Shown piece by piece: positions 12,709-24,071 of a stretch of 64,000 nt of DNA. The position numbers and the translations under genes are program-made. Under the pieces are notes generated by a model. That model did not search any database and was not told the origin of the DNA. It was given only the letters and a program-made list of their open reading frames with translations. Within the stretch, counting starts at the first letter, position 1. Each line of letters begins with the position of its first letter. This stretch comes from Cryptomeria japonica (taxonomy: Eukaryota > Streptophyta > Pinopsida > Cupressales > Cupressaceae). The stretch lies in assembly GCF_030272615.1 (NCBI RefSeq), contig NC_081414.1:305633664-305697663 (forward strand), read 5' to 3'.

Positions 12709-14912
12709 TGGTTGTCATTGATGTCAATCCTAGTGATCCAAATTGGTCTGAATATTGTAGTATATAGTTTTTGTAGTGTATGTTGATGATGTAGAACATT
12801 GGTATTGCAAAACAATGGAAGATATGTATGTATGTATGAAAGGCAGTCGGTAGAGGTTGTAAGTATGCTACTGGTATACTCTTTCGAAAGATTGTTTCTC
12901 TTGAATTGTGTAGTGTCTGTTCATGGATACGTTTCCCAAAGTTTTTGAGTTTTGTGGATATGTTTCTCATAGTGAATGAGTTTTGGTGTTGGTTGTGGCA
13001 ATCAGTTTCATGCTCTGGATGTATATGTTTTAATGGTATTGAGGTTTGGTGATATTAAGTATTCGGTTTTCAATATTGCAACACCTTGCATTATTGTCTC
13101 ATTGTAGATATGATTGAACATTTTTGATATGTTGGTTACCATTGCTCAAGATTTCTTTATTCAAGTTTTGGTGCTCCAGAAGTTGTGCTCTGGATGTTGT
13201 GCTACAAAGATATATTTGGTTGTGCAGTGTTTGTCAATTCTATATAAGCTCCTATTTGCCTTTGGTTTTTGATATCTAAAGTTAATCCTATTGATGGTCT
13301 ATTTTCATGTCTTTAACTGTTCCTATACTGAGGTGGATCGTGTTCTTATGTTTTGATATCTTGCTCTTGTGGAAATTTGAGATTATGTTCATTCCAGGTC
13401 AAGCCGACCTTGAATGTTTTTATTATTATTTTGTTAGGATTAATGATAGTCCTAAAGATATTGAGAGGGGGGGGGTGAATCAGTATCTAACCAGTTAGCA
13501 GATTCTTTAACCTTATTAAGTATTTTACATTATATAATAGTGTACCAGTAAATAAGAATTAATGCAGTAAACATAAACAATAATGACAACATAGAAAACA
13601 CACCATAACACAAGATGATTAATGAGGAAACCTAGTGTGGGAAAAACCGCGGTAGGATTTGTTACCCACAATATTCACTCACTGTCCAATGAATAAATAT
13701 TACTTACAATGAGGGGCCTGCACATGCAGGAAGGCCAATTGCCTAAATCTCACTGCTCAATCACAAGATAGAAGTCTCACTGACTTACAAAATGGATTAT
13801 GAAAATCCAATACAATATACTGCTTCAAATCAGCATCAACTATGCCAGGTTTAGTACCGGATTAAGCTCATACTATTACCATAAACCTTATACAAAATTT
13901 GCCCTATGCATTCACATATATCTTCCTTCTTATTTTCTCATTCCTATCCCATCTACTATCATCTATATCAAAATGATTTACAAGATCTCATACATATATG
14001 AGTCTATTACAATATGCCATGTCGACTTTACAAAAAGATATTTACAATTAAATACAATAAACAAAAGTTTGTTCTTGTCAGCTAGGGTGCCATTATACAT
14101 TGTAGCCGTTGTCGGTGAAGTGTCTGCGAATGCCGATGCCTGCTGGTGTTTTTATCAGATGAATGTCGAGTGGTTTCTAGAAGGTTGCCAGTAGGTTGCC
14201 ATCAATGAAAACACCATCATTTCTCATTAGAGTGTAGAATGCCAACATGTTTTGCTCTAGTGATTGTAGCCTATGATCTGACCATTGGAGTATCTTTTGG
14301 GAAAGTGTATTTGAGGCCAACTTGATGTATATTATTATTGGTACACACATATATATACATATGCATATTATTTTTGAAGGTAACAACAACAATATATAAG
14401 AGAGAGTAGATTTAAGTATGAGCAAAGAAGGTGATCAGTGACAGAGTGAGAGAGTTGGGTGCAATAGTATTTCAAGTGTGAGCAGGCAGATAGCGAATGA
14501 GTTGTAGAGTTTCTAAAACATATCTACTACAAGTAGTTGATGTGTTGTTTGAGCTTAATAGGAACTGATTCCATGCATGTGTAGATGAAAATTTCCTAGT
14601 TCATTCTTATTTTTCATGGCAATGAGCCATTATTTTCTAGGCAGTGAGCCTTCCAGCGGTGAGCCTCCTTTTGTAATCCCATATAACTAGTTGCATTATC
14701 ATGAGAGTCAATCTTCTCTTTGGTTTTTCCTATTTGGGTTTTCCATGTATAAAAATCTGGTGTCTCTCTTATGGTTTTATGTGTTTTTTATTTCACTTCA
14801 TTTGCTTCATGCTAAGGTTAGTTGAGATCAAATTTAGTTTTAGAATTTCTGTTTGTTAAATTTTGGGGAATACTAATTCACCCCCCCTCTTAGTATTCCC
14901 ATGTATTCAACA
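12709..14912 (+). repeat. 5' LTR interrupted by a solo LTR
   Basis: Without the 816-bp insert the LTR is about 1.4 kb. It ends with a tract ATTCACCCCCCCTCTTAGTA about 40 bp before the primer site, as in the other copia-like LTRs here. The 5' end is placed at the palindromic TTGTCATTGATGTCAA motif that opens related LTRs. It could lie some bases away. Confidence 0.55.
13432..14247 (-). repeat. Solo LTR (minus), same family as 41611-42415
   Basis: The block runs from TGTTAGGATTAATGATAG (plus strand) to GCCAACA and matches the reverse complement of 41611-42415 along its length. Flanks are TATTT (13427-13431) and TGTTT (14248-14252), a 5-bp duplication with one change. No internal region is attached, so it is the remnant left by LTR-LTR recombination. 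It carries a G-tract followed by GTGAATCAGTA near 13469-13488 and a decayed palindrome at 14195-14212. Confidence 0.85.
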
Positions 14913-14925
14913 ATTGGTATCAGAG
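14913..14925 (+). other. tRNA-Met primer binding site
   Basis: ATTGGTATCAGAG directly follows the LTR end. It is complementary to the 3' end of initiator tRNA-Met and sets the element on the plus strand. Confidence 0.85.
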
Positions 14926-14978
14926 TATGGTCCCTTGTTGATATCTTAACCGCTTGAGGGAGATCTTGATTTTAATAG

Positions 14979-16021
14979 ATGTCTCCTTTGGATATGGTAG
15001 GAGAATAGTATTTGGATAAAGAATTGTCTACGACCCTTTAAGATCTAGAGAGTGTGGAATCTGAGAATGAAGACTTGAAAGAAAATTTTAAAGTAGCAAA
15101 TGAATGTATGAAGAAGTTGAGAGATTAGATTTAGAAGTTTAAAGCAAGGCATTGATAAGTTAACAAGGAGTTAAAACAATAAAATGAAAGTATTGTGAGT
15201 TTGAAATAGCAGATTGAAGAAAGCAAGGAGGTTGAAGAATGTCTAAAGGATACAATTAATTAGAAGTCAAAAGAATGTGGGAAGTTGGAACAAGAAATTA
15301 GGAAGACAAAGTCAAAAGAGAAAGTTGAAGTGAAAGCAGTGCATTATTGGAAAAACTCTTAACCATGTAGAAATTTCATAACAACAAGGAAGGATTAAGC
15401 TTTTCCAAAGAATGCTCAAATCAAAATGACAAAACAAAAGGCAAGGAGAAGGTGGAAGCTAAGAAGAAGCTTGAAGATTCAACCAAGCTTCAGAATCAAG
15501 AGCTTGCTGCAAATAGACCTCTGGTTCATCAGCCTAATGCTCAAAGGTACCCATCATTCAATGGTTATTGTTTTTAGTGAAATTATTTTGGATATAAAGT
15601 TGTAGATTGTAGAAGTAAAGTAAATTAGAATACTCAATCCTTTATCTATAAACATTTTGGACATAACACTAATAATTGTGGTAATCAAGCTATGAAATGA
15701 AGCTATAGACTATTTGTGAAAGGAGTAAATGGATCACATATAAATAAGCCCTTTCAAGGTTATTGTCACATATGCTATAAATTTGGTCACAAAGCTAATC
15801 GGTGCAAATCTAGAGAAAATTCGGTGAATTCAGGACAATGGAATATCAACTATTACAATTGTAACAAATATGGACATTTTGCTAACCAATGCAGGAATGT
15901 GAATGCTCCAGTAAAATCAAATAAACCTAAGAAGATGAATGCTACAATATGGATAAGGAAAGATGCAACTGAGTTTGTTGCAATTGAATCTTGTGTGGAT
16001 GTTTCTTCCTCCGAAAACTGA
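14979..16021 (+). pseudogene. gag-like gene: coiled coil plus zinc knuckles
   Basis: The first ATG after the primer site opens a Lys/Glu-rich coiled coil (to about 15360) with several stops, mostly TAG. It is followed by four nucleocapsid-type knuckles at about 15570-15895, including CHICYKFGHKANRC and a last one reading YNCNKYGHFANQC. The C-terminal tail (IWIRKDATEF ... VSSSEN) matches the end of the gag-like gene at 7637-8768 in layout and composition. No copia gag N-terminal domain or pol is present. The role is inferred to be nucleic-acid binding in a virus-like particle. Confidence 0.7.
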
Positions 16022-16547
16022 TCTAGTAGCTTTGGCTTAGGGGGACTTCAAAGAAATATCTATTTGTACCCCCTCTCACAAAGGAAATGCATGTGGTGGC
16101 TTGTGCATGCTAGTGTAGTTGATGTTGTTGGTGTTGTGTGTTGTTTGCCCTGGTGGATTTCACATGAGTACAAAATTCAGTTGACGTCACTATGATAAGA
16201 TAGTTTTTGGCAGCAAAACCCTAGGTACAACGAACAAGTTAACTATCTAATTTTCAAGATCATTTTTGTATTATGCATTTGTAATATCAAAAATTGCACC
16301 TTGTGCAATCCAATGCAACAAATGGCTCCTTCCTCCACATCATCGGAGGATGAGTACCACCATATTTGTCCTTTTGTCCATTGGGATCACTTTGTCAGCT
16401 TCAAATTGGAATTTCACCAACTCTGTCGACTTGTCACCTTTGGGATTATAGTGCGGTGCAGAGATGTCCATGCAGCGTGCTAGTATCCTGCGAATTTGAT
16501 AGTCTGCAGGTGGTCATTTGAGAATAACACTTGCACCTAGAAGGAAA
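16022..16547. other. Unassigned stretch between two elements
   Basis: It starts with TTAGGGGGACTT just after the gag stop, which could be a decayed polypurine tract, but no LTR follows. No gene is supported. It may be remaining interior of the copia-like element or old flank. Confidence 0.3.
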
Positions 16548-17391
16548 TGTAACACCCCTGCACGTGCCCACCGGTGTCGGTTTGCCTTCCAAGGCCCGTA
16601 TCTCTCCCATTTGAAGGCATTTTGGGGATCTTTTGGCAACTTGGGATCAATACTTGCAAGTTGAAGCTTTTGGCAATCTCCTTGAGCCATATTGATAAGT
16701 TTTCACATCATCCACCATTTCTGTACTCTCTCGAACAAACATACAACATTATTACTCACAAGTTTGGAAAGGAGAGTTCACTTATCCTCCTTTTTTTGTT
16801 TTGCATATTCATTTATCTTAATCCATTATCATCTTTCTATTATATTTATCATTTATTTCTTTGTGGCTTTATCTAGGTTGTCCGTGAAGGTGGAAACACT
16901 AAAACAAGGGTCTGACTTAGGCACATTCCAAAACACAACCCCAAAAATTTTCCTTTATTATCTGTGTGTAGGTTTTGTGGTGGTGAAAAAGCTATCTTAT
17001 TGTGGGAGGCTTCAATCATGGACCAGTTGTAAGTTTTCCCCACTCTTCCTTATTTTGTTTTAGTATTTTGCATTCTATGTTGCTAATTTAATTCATCATT
17101 TATTCGTAGTAGTCGTTTAATATTGTAACTACATTTGTCATTTTCGTTTTGAGTTTGTACCTTGTCTGTAAAGGGCAACAATGCGTCGTGTTGGTGTCCC
17201 AGATTTGTGCATTCATCCTCAAGGAAGAAGCTTAGCAGAGTCATCCAAAAATATCATCTGTGGTCTGTTAGTTTAGTTTCACATTCTTTATCCCCTGGCT
17301 CACCTTTAGTGCCAGTTTAAGTGAGCTAGCGGTAGATAGGTTTTTTCCTTGAGGTTCATCACCTTGAGGGTAACAAATCTCCTCCTCTACA
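16548..17391 (+). repeat. 5' LTR of gypsy-like element
   Basis: The 844-bp block begins TGTAACACCCCTGCACGTGC and ends CTCTACA before the primer site. No second copy lies in the window, so the ends rest on the TG/CA rule and on the position of the primer site. Confidence 0.6.
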
Positions 17392-17410
17392 TTTTGGTGA
17401 ACTTGACATG
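17392..17410 (+). other. Primer-binding-site-like sequence of gypsy element
   Basis: TTTTGGTGAACTTGACATG follows the LTR end. It matches the site at 971-992 (minus strand) with a few, mostly transitional, differences, as expected if both elements once used the same tRNA and CpG sites have since decayed. Confidence 0.5.
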
Positions 17411-17789
17411 AAACCAAATTTATTTTTACATAATGTGTTCATCATTCAGTTCATTGCACATATTTAATGTCTAAAATCTAAATTATATATATAAAAAGTG
17501 TAGCTTGCATTTTGTTTCTAGCATTTGCATTTATTTTTCTTTATTCTTCCACTTAGGAAGTTTTACTAGAAGAATCAAACCCTTCGTGTCCCTATAGGGT
17601 GTTCTTAGCATCTCAAGGCTTGTCTATGAGCTTTACAACCCAAAATGCCATAGGAGTTGTAGTCAAGAGGACATCGAGATAGAGTTTCCCTCCTGATCAT
17701 TACTGTCATCCTATATCCGACGCGATGATAAAAACCCTAAGCCTGAATCAAGTTATTCTTTCTTCTCTTATACTCTCTAGAAACCTTTC

Positions 17790-19712
17790 ATGGGAGGTTC
17801 ATCAACTGCTAGTTCTTAGAATAATTCCTTGATGAAATCTCTACCGCCTTCTCCTCTTGTTGTTGACCATGATTCTGCTATCACTATTGACTTTGACTGG
17901 GTTCAGTCTCTAGAGGAGAACCCGAGAGACTTTGAAGGGTTCCTTAATTGGTATAATTTCCTCCCTCAAGTTGTAAATGTAGTTAATACCTTGAGAGAGA
18001 TGCTCATCTTAGACAAGAAAGGTCTAGAGATGCTAAGGGTATTGTCCATGATTATGAAGAGTCATGTACCCTTAGTAGACGACTCCCCTTAGGATGGCTA
18101 GTCTAATGTTTGTGGTTCACAGATGGGTGTCGATATACCTGGTCTAACAGTACACATGGTTGACCTTGGGTCCACCATCCCTAACATCAATGGTTCTACC
18201 ACTCCCTTGGGGTACACCAATATGTCTAGTAGTTTGACCTCTATCTCTGCCGCAACTCATGTCTCTATGGTCAGTGCTAGTACTACTTCTGCCAATGGTA
18301 GTGGTTCTCTTGGAGGTGCTGGTGGAGGTGGCAGCACAACTGGTCGACCTCCGCCTACTCTGCATGCTAATCCTATCTTGAACACTATTTTACAAAACAT
18401 GGGGCATTTGTAGTTGCAGCTCACGAGCTTGGCCTCCACTTCTGGTCAATCATCTATGCCTACATATTATAGAAAGAGTCCCCTTGATATCACCATCCTG
18501 AACACTATCCTTCCCCATGTAGTTGAATCATTGAAGCTTGAGAGATTCAATGGCAATGGGGATCCTAATGTGAACATTTATTCTTTTATGACCATGTGTA
18601 GTGATTACCACAACTTGGACTTTGTGTTGCTCAAACTATTCTCATGGTCTCTTAAGGGAATTGTGTTAGAATGGTATAGCTCCTTGTTGGACCATTCCAT
18701 TTGTACCTTTGATTAGCTCATGGATCTATTTCTTAGATGGTTTTTGGCTAACATTGGTAGTAGGGTCACCATCGCTAACCTTGTTCACTATAAGTAGAAG
18801 CCCAATGAAAAGGTCACAGATTTTATCTCGAGGTTTCAGTCAATCTCCACCAAGATCCCCTTTTCCTTGCCAAATAGCGATCTGCAAAGGATGTTCATTA
18901 ACAATCTACAGTTGGCATTGAGGGAGCATTTATCCCTTAATCATTATCAAAACTTTTCTAACATGAGTTCTACACTCATGGACTACTAGCACACCATCTC
19001 ATAGTTTAGAGATTCTACTTCAAACCCTCATGGTGGGTCTTTTGTAAGAATGTCCATGAGAGGGTCTAGAAATAACAAGGCTATCGCTAATGTTGTGGCT
19101 ATCCCACAAGGATCACAATAGAATAGAGTCTTTACTAAATTGAATGACTACTACCTGAGCATAATGCAATGACTAATAAAAGACAATATAATTACCCTTC
19201 CTGAGGTTCAACCGCTGCTTGATAATAGACCCTACCCGCATTGGTATGATGGATCAAAACTTTGTCACTACCATTGTGTGCTTGGTCATGACACTGAGCG
19301 ATGTTACTATCTTTGTAATATCATCCAAGACCACATTGATAGTGGGGCGATTAAAGTTGATGCGCAGAAACATAAGTCAAATAAGTCCATTGATAAGACT
19401 AATAGGGATTTGCAGATATACACTGATTTGTTTCCCCCGCATTTAGCAAATTTCATTTATGTATCAAATCCTCCTTCAGATGATGGTCCATTTATGAATA
19501 TGATCACCATCACTCCTATTTGTTTTCCTCCTATCCAAAAGGGGAAATTCCCTAACATGTCATTATCATTCACCCCTCTGGATGCCCCATATTATGGAGA
19601 TCCTGCTCCTCTGTACATCTATGCTAAGCTGAACGGTCAAACTTTCATAGGTGTGATGGTTGACCCATCATGCAGAGTCGATGTCATTATAGGAGACTCC
19701 ATTCGTGAATAG
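17790..19712 (+). pseudogene. Gypsy gag and start of protease, many TAG stops
   Basis: One uninterrupted register runs from ATG at 17790 to 19712 with no frameshift that I can see. It has about ten internal stops, of which nine are TAG. Order: a Ser/Pro start; a Gly-rich linker (18290-18360, GGAGGGG); the retrotransposon gag core (about 18490-18960, with LERFNGNGDPNVNIYSF, VLEWYSSL and KVTDFISRFQSI); a partial zinc-knuckle-like CHYHCVLGHDTERC followed by IIQDHIDSGAIKV (about 19258-19360); and a protease-like end with GVMVDPSCRVDVI, where the usual Asp-Ser/Thr-Gly reads Asp-Pro-Ser. Gag would form the particle shell. This copy is dead. Confidence 0.8.
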
Positions 19713-19776
19713 TGGCATGGGCCCACATATGATGAATGCCTGTCAACCCTGAGGACACATGATGGGTCTTTCTATA

Positions 19777-22020
19777 TGTTACCCCAAAATTTGAACTTCA
19801 AAATTTTCAAATTTTAGTGCATTCTCCTATATGCTCCAAAGCCCAAGTGAACACCCTTAACCTTTGTCCCAATCCATACTTAGTCATTTTTTAGTCAAAT
19901 TAGTGGCTTTTAAAATTTGATAACTATCGATACTAGAGGTCATCAAAACCTTTGAACCTTTGACAAAGGTTAGTTGTCAATTAAATCTTAGTTTGAAGAA
20001 CTTACAAATCACTGATGTAAAAGAGAAAAGTGATAAAAAGAAGAGTTTGAAAACATCATAAAGTCCCAACTTGGTTCGCGAAGGGAAGAAACTGCCAACA
20101 AGCCTTTGAAGCGACGAAGGAGAAGTTAGCCAAACTCAAAAAGTGCTGACTGAGTTTGTAGAATAGAAAAATTGCTGACATGATTGAAGTGGTTAATTAT
20201 GTTATTCCGCATTAAATGAAAATTAATGTTGGGCTTTGTGATGACATTTGAAAGAAAATTTTCAGGACATTGTCCACATCAAGCATGGATCCAAATGTGA
20301 ATTTGCACCTTAGCAATAATCTCTTTTAATTAGTCATTGAGACTTTATTCCATATGTTTTTAAAGTTATTTTTAAAAGAAACTTTATTGTAATTCCAAAA
20401 GACTTTGTAACTGATTCTTTTAAAGATTCAGTTACTCTCTTTTTTAGTAGTTACATTGTTGGAGATTATAAATGTGAATATGATAGAGGTAGAGGGGGTC
20501 TTTTCTCAGCTATTCGAGAACAAGAGAAGCAGGGGCAGTTGTTACTCATAGTCATTGTTTGTTGTATAGGGAGTTGAGTTTGTGAACTCAGTTTTACATT
20601 GGGAAATAAATGAGGTGTCAATAAATTTGTGTGTTTATTTGTGTTTTCATTGAGATTGCAAATTCCTATGTCTCTACAATCTTTTTCCAATGCAATTTCT
20701 GTTATATCAAGTAGTGTGGATTGTTATTTCTAAATCTCTAAATTCAAATTAATTAATCTATTGTGAGGATCTTCTCCTCTACCTTTTCTTGTTTCTCCTC
20801 TGTGGTAATGGGAGAGGTGAACTTTGTGTCATTTTTCTACATTCACTTAATTCTAGATTTAACCTTTCACATCTATTTCATGGCTATGGATAGATGGTAG
20901 TGTGTTTTTTCTGCTTTCTAGTTAAAAGCATACCATCTATTTCCATTCACTGCATAAATTTTAAAGGTAGTTGCACCTTGTAAAACAAGCAGAGAGCACT
21001 TGCAACTATCATTGCAAGTGACTCAACTGTTGGTCAGGTTGTCATTTATTTGGGCCAACGAGTATTAATTGAAGTGAAAAATCTGTTAACCAACAAATTT
21101 TTGGCAACTTTATTGGGGAAATAATAGAAGTACCAGTGTATTTTTTTCTCAAAAATTTAAAGGTGCCTCCCCAAGGATGGAGGTTGGTGGCTCTATGAAG
21201 TAAAATGTACCCAAAAGCATTACATTCCAACAAAAACTTATATCTGGTTTCTTTTTCAGAATTGCACTATGGCACTAATTTCTTCCTAGCCATAGGGAAA
21301 TCACTTTGGACCTCTTTCTTTGCCACAATATTCACCATTACCTGAAGGATCAAGAAAGAACTTCTAGAAGTTCAATGGAGAAAACCTTCAAGATGTTGAA
21401 GACAACATTTTGGCATTCATAGTTTCATGCGACATTTTGGGGGTAAGTGAATAAGATGTTTTTGTGTGATTATTTATTGAATCTCTTATTGGACTTGCAA
21501 CAAATTGCTTTCAATATTTAGAAGAAAACTGTATTACTAATTGAGAATCATTCAACAACAAGTTATTGGGAAGGTATAAGGGCCCTGTTGATGAAGCTTC
21601 TTTGTTAGGTCAATTTTAAAATATCTAGAAGCAAGAAGGTGAATCAATTAGAGAATTTGTGTATAGGTTCAATAGGATACTTAGAAATATCCCTATCTCT
21701 ATTTAGCCAAGTAAGCAAATCCAATTCTATACTTTTATTTTTGCATTGTATCCAGATGTTCAATTTTAGTTAAAACAGTGCAAATTATATTATATTGAAG
21801 TTTCACAACAAGAGGCTATAAAAATAGAAGATGATTTGATATTATGTAGGTTATGGAAAGCATACCAGGTTGTAGATAATTCAAGTAATATACCCATTTG
21901 AAAACCTATCATCCAAAAACCAAGTTTTCAGCATATATGTTTCCAAAATGCTCAACCTCCTTCTGTTGAAACTTCTTCTCTTTTGCACACTCTTCCCATG
22001 TCTCTTGCAATTGTTTTTGT
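19777..22020 (+). mobile_element. Second gypsy-like remnant: LTR-like block plus gag
   Basis: TGTTACCCCAAAATTTG at 19777 cuts into the preceding protease frame and looks like an LTR start. TATAAAT (20466) and AATAAA-type signals (20606-20625) would fit an LTR promoter and polyadenylation region. The LTR end is unclear, possibly near 20700 where TTATATCAAGTAG resembles a decayed Met primer site. A gag remnant follows and the element then stops at a LINE fragment on the other strand. A 9-bp stem, 6-base loop inverted repeat (CACTTGCAA/TTGCAAGTG) lies at 20997-21020. Confidence 0.5.
21336..22000 (+). pseudogene. Degenerate gypsy gag
   Basis: The plus strand, read across several TAG and TAA stops, gives KFNGENLQDVEDNILAF, then FNNKLLGRYKGPVDEASLLG, ESIREFVYRFNRILRNIP, FYTFIFALYPDV and QEAIKIEDDLILCRLWKAYQ. 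This is the layout of the retrotransposon gag family (the GESIREFVxRFNxI segment in particular). The frame fades near 22000, where minus-strand LINE sequence takes over. Confidence 0.65.
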
Positions 22021-22064
22021 TGTTCATGTATACCTAGATCCAAACTATAAAGAATTATGTGATC

Positions 22065-23012
22065 CTAATTTTCGTATAGTTTCTTAGCTACTGTATCTTT
22101 CTCTACAAAGATGTTTTTAAAGACTTTAACATTCCATCCTTTGATCTGGGTCTTGATATGTTGCATTTTCTGGTCAAAGTGGAACATCTTTGTGCCATGA
22201 TGAAAAAGGAGCACTAACCCACCATTAGAACAAGAGGGGAAAGAAATGTGGATGCCTAAACCACATTTTTTCAAATTTGGAGGATTGGTGTACTGAGCAT
22301 TTATTGGCACTAGTAATGTTCAATGAAATAGAAAAGTGGTCTGAGCAAATGAGGGATAAAATGTCAGATTCTAGATTATAATTTTGCAAAGACCAGTTTT
22401 GAGAGATGAGAAATCTGTCTAGCTTTTCTACAATTTAAGTGAAATTCTTTCTTTTGTTTGTCCAAGTAAATTGCCCCTTCTTGGGAATTACATCTTTCAA
22501 ATCATTATCGGAAATGAAGAAAACTAAATCCTCAATGGTTTTAGAGGGATGGCATATACCACCCTTTTTTTCATGATTAGATGTAATTGCATTAAAATCC
22601 CCTCCTAGGATAACATTCTATTCTAGGAACTATTGAATGATGTTTGTTAAGCTATCCCATAATCTCTTTTTCTCATGAGTAGGTGTCAGCCCATAAAAGT
22701 TTAAGAGCATAAATGAGAGATCAAAACATTGAACACTGAGAACTTGTCAATTGTTACCTTCATTGACAATCACTGCAACTAAAGACTTTGGATTCCAAAG
22801 AGTAATTAAGCCTCCTGATGCACCTAATTCTAGAAAATGAGAAGACTTCCAACATACCACTGGTGAACTGTTGCCTGAAAAGTATCTCGAGAGGTTTTGG
22901 TTTCTTGTAACATAATTATATCTGCCCCTAAAGAATCAAGTTTCTTCTTGTTCCTGGTTCTTTTGTCAAAGGCATTAATGCCTCTTACATTCCAAGAGAT
23001 GATTTTCATCAT
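22065..23012 (-). pseudogene. LINE-A ORF2 fragment: AP-type endonuclease
   Basis: ORF2 starts at the ATGATG at 23012. Visible endonuclease motifs are ISWNVRG (metal-binding Asn), LQETK (catalytic Glu), ILGGDFNAI (Asp/Asn), FTWTN, LDRFL and LICSDHF (Asp-His pair), in that order. This is the apurinic-type endonuclease that nicks target DNA in L1-type elements. Stops are mainly TAG and TAA. The part after about 22310 is the linker (KGWNVKVFKNIF) and the sequence ends before any reverse-transcriptase motif. The first ATG overlaps the ORF1 stop as ATGATG. Confidence 0.8.
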
Positions 23013-24071
23013 TGTTGAGGAGAGCAACATGCCCTCCTCAGTCTTTTAGCTACACAAAATTTACCATCAAGATTTGTTTAGATACCTGCCTCAATCTCTT
23101 CCTTAGTTTTTGCCTTGTTTTATTTCTTGCTTCTCAGTTTCTTTGAAATATGATTCTGGATCTATGTATGAGATTAAGTAATTGAGAGATATGGAGAGAA
23201 GTCAAATAATGGTTCAGACTGGGTATTAGCATCTTGTTAATTGTTTTCCATAACAACTTCCTTAGGGGGGAAACAATTGGATGCTGGTTCAGAATCCGTA
23301 GATTGGAAGTCATCCATCTCATCTTCCATTAACAAAAAATGAGGTAATTGATGGGACTTGGGGATGTTTTCTATAAGAGGGATGTTGAAAGGTATAAACC
23401 CTACAACCTCCACCATACTATTGAAAACACTTAGATTAGGATGCAATAAAATGTTCTTTGTAGTCATCTTCACCGAATGGAACTCCTATAGAGAATCTGG
23501 ATTGTTGACCTAAACAGGTAAGAGCACATCATTAATGAGTGATCTTGAGGCTTTGGAAATATCATCGTCTTCCTTTAGAATTTGTTCTGCAATTTTATCA
23601 AATAATTGGGATCCCATTGAGGACAATAGATCTGAAGTTACTTGTTCAATATTAACTAAATATATTTTAAAACCTTGTGCTCTATTGGATCACCCATGAT
23701 ATTGATAAAGTATTTATCAAAAATAAGATTCTTCTTAGAATCACCTAGATTTGGAGTCACATAATAGTGAGGGGGGTCAACTATAGGAGAACAAGAATAT
23801 GTTGATGCTAAAATAGAGAACGTGGGCAGTGGTAGATGAACATAGACATAATTAAAATTCTCAACAAAATGGTAAAAAATCTACAAAGTACCTATGAGAT
23901 GGTGACAAAAGTGGAATGACAATTCACATTTGTCATTAGAAAGAGCACACAAAGAACTTTGGGATTCAAAGGGAGCTACCAGTAAATCTAGATTTTCATG
24001 TAAGTTAAATGTTTCTTCTTGATACCCCTCAGTGGCATTAGGGAATGAGGAGAGAGGCTCAGATTGATAAG
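23013..24071 (-). pseudogene. LINE-A ORF1, downstream part
   Basis: This is the part of ORF1 beyond the LTR-element insertion. It is acidic and Ser/Pro-rich in places, has scattered stops and frameshifts, and ends SPQQ with a TGA that overlaps the ORF2 ATG. It includes the left copy of the 260-bp duplication (23809-24071). The product would be the RNA-binding ORF1 protein. Confidence 0.6.
23809..24071 (-). repeat. 260-bp duplication of LINE-A ORF1, left copy
   Basis: TAAAATAGAGAACGTG through CAGATTGATAAG matches 32809-33070 at about 90% by eye (roughly 25 differences in 260). It ends exactly where the 3' LTR begins. Confidence 0.9.

Larger units (their letters stand above)
12709..16021 (+). 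mobile_element. Copia-like non-autonomous element, 5' half (3' LTR not found)
   Basis: A plus-strand LTR begins near 12709 with GGTTGTCATTGATGTCAA and ends ACA at 14912. It is followed by ATTGGTATCAGAG, the primer site for initiator tRNA-Met, and a gag-like gene. The LTR is interrupted by a solo LTR of another family. After the gag stop there is no pol and no second LTR before the next element starts at 16548, so this copy is truncated or was deleted. The LTR start is less certain than its end. Confidence 0.65.
16548..19776 (+). mobile_element. Gypsy-like retrotransposon, 5' LTR through protease
   Basis: An LTR (TGTAACACCC ... CTCTACA), a primer-site-like stretch, a leader and a gag-protease frame follow each other on the plus strand. 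The frame breaks off inside the protease region where another LTR-like sequence begins (TGTTACCCC at 19777). Reverse transcriptase, RNase H, integrase and the 3' LTR are missing from the window. Confidence 0.75.

Noticed and set aside
16182-16189. TGACGTCA, a possible bZIP (as-1/CRE-type) site
   Set aside because: An 8-base palindrome is expected by chance now and then, and no promoter or gene start can be linked to it.
18144-18439. Minus-strand frames over the Gly-rich part of gypsy gag
   Set aside because: They overlap the supported plus-strand gag frame, and their Pro/Arg content mirrors the Gly/Ser repeats.
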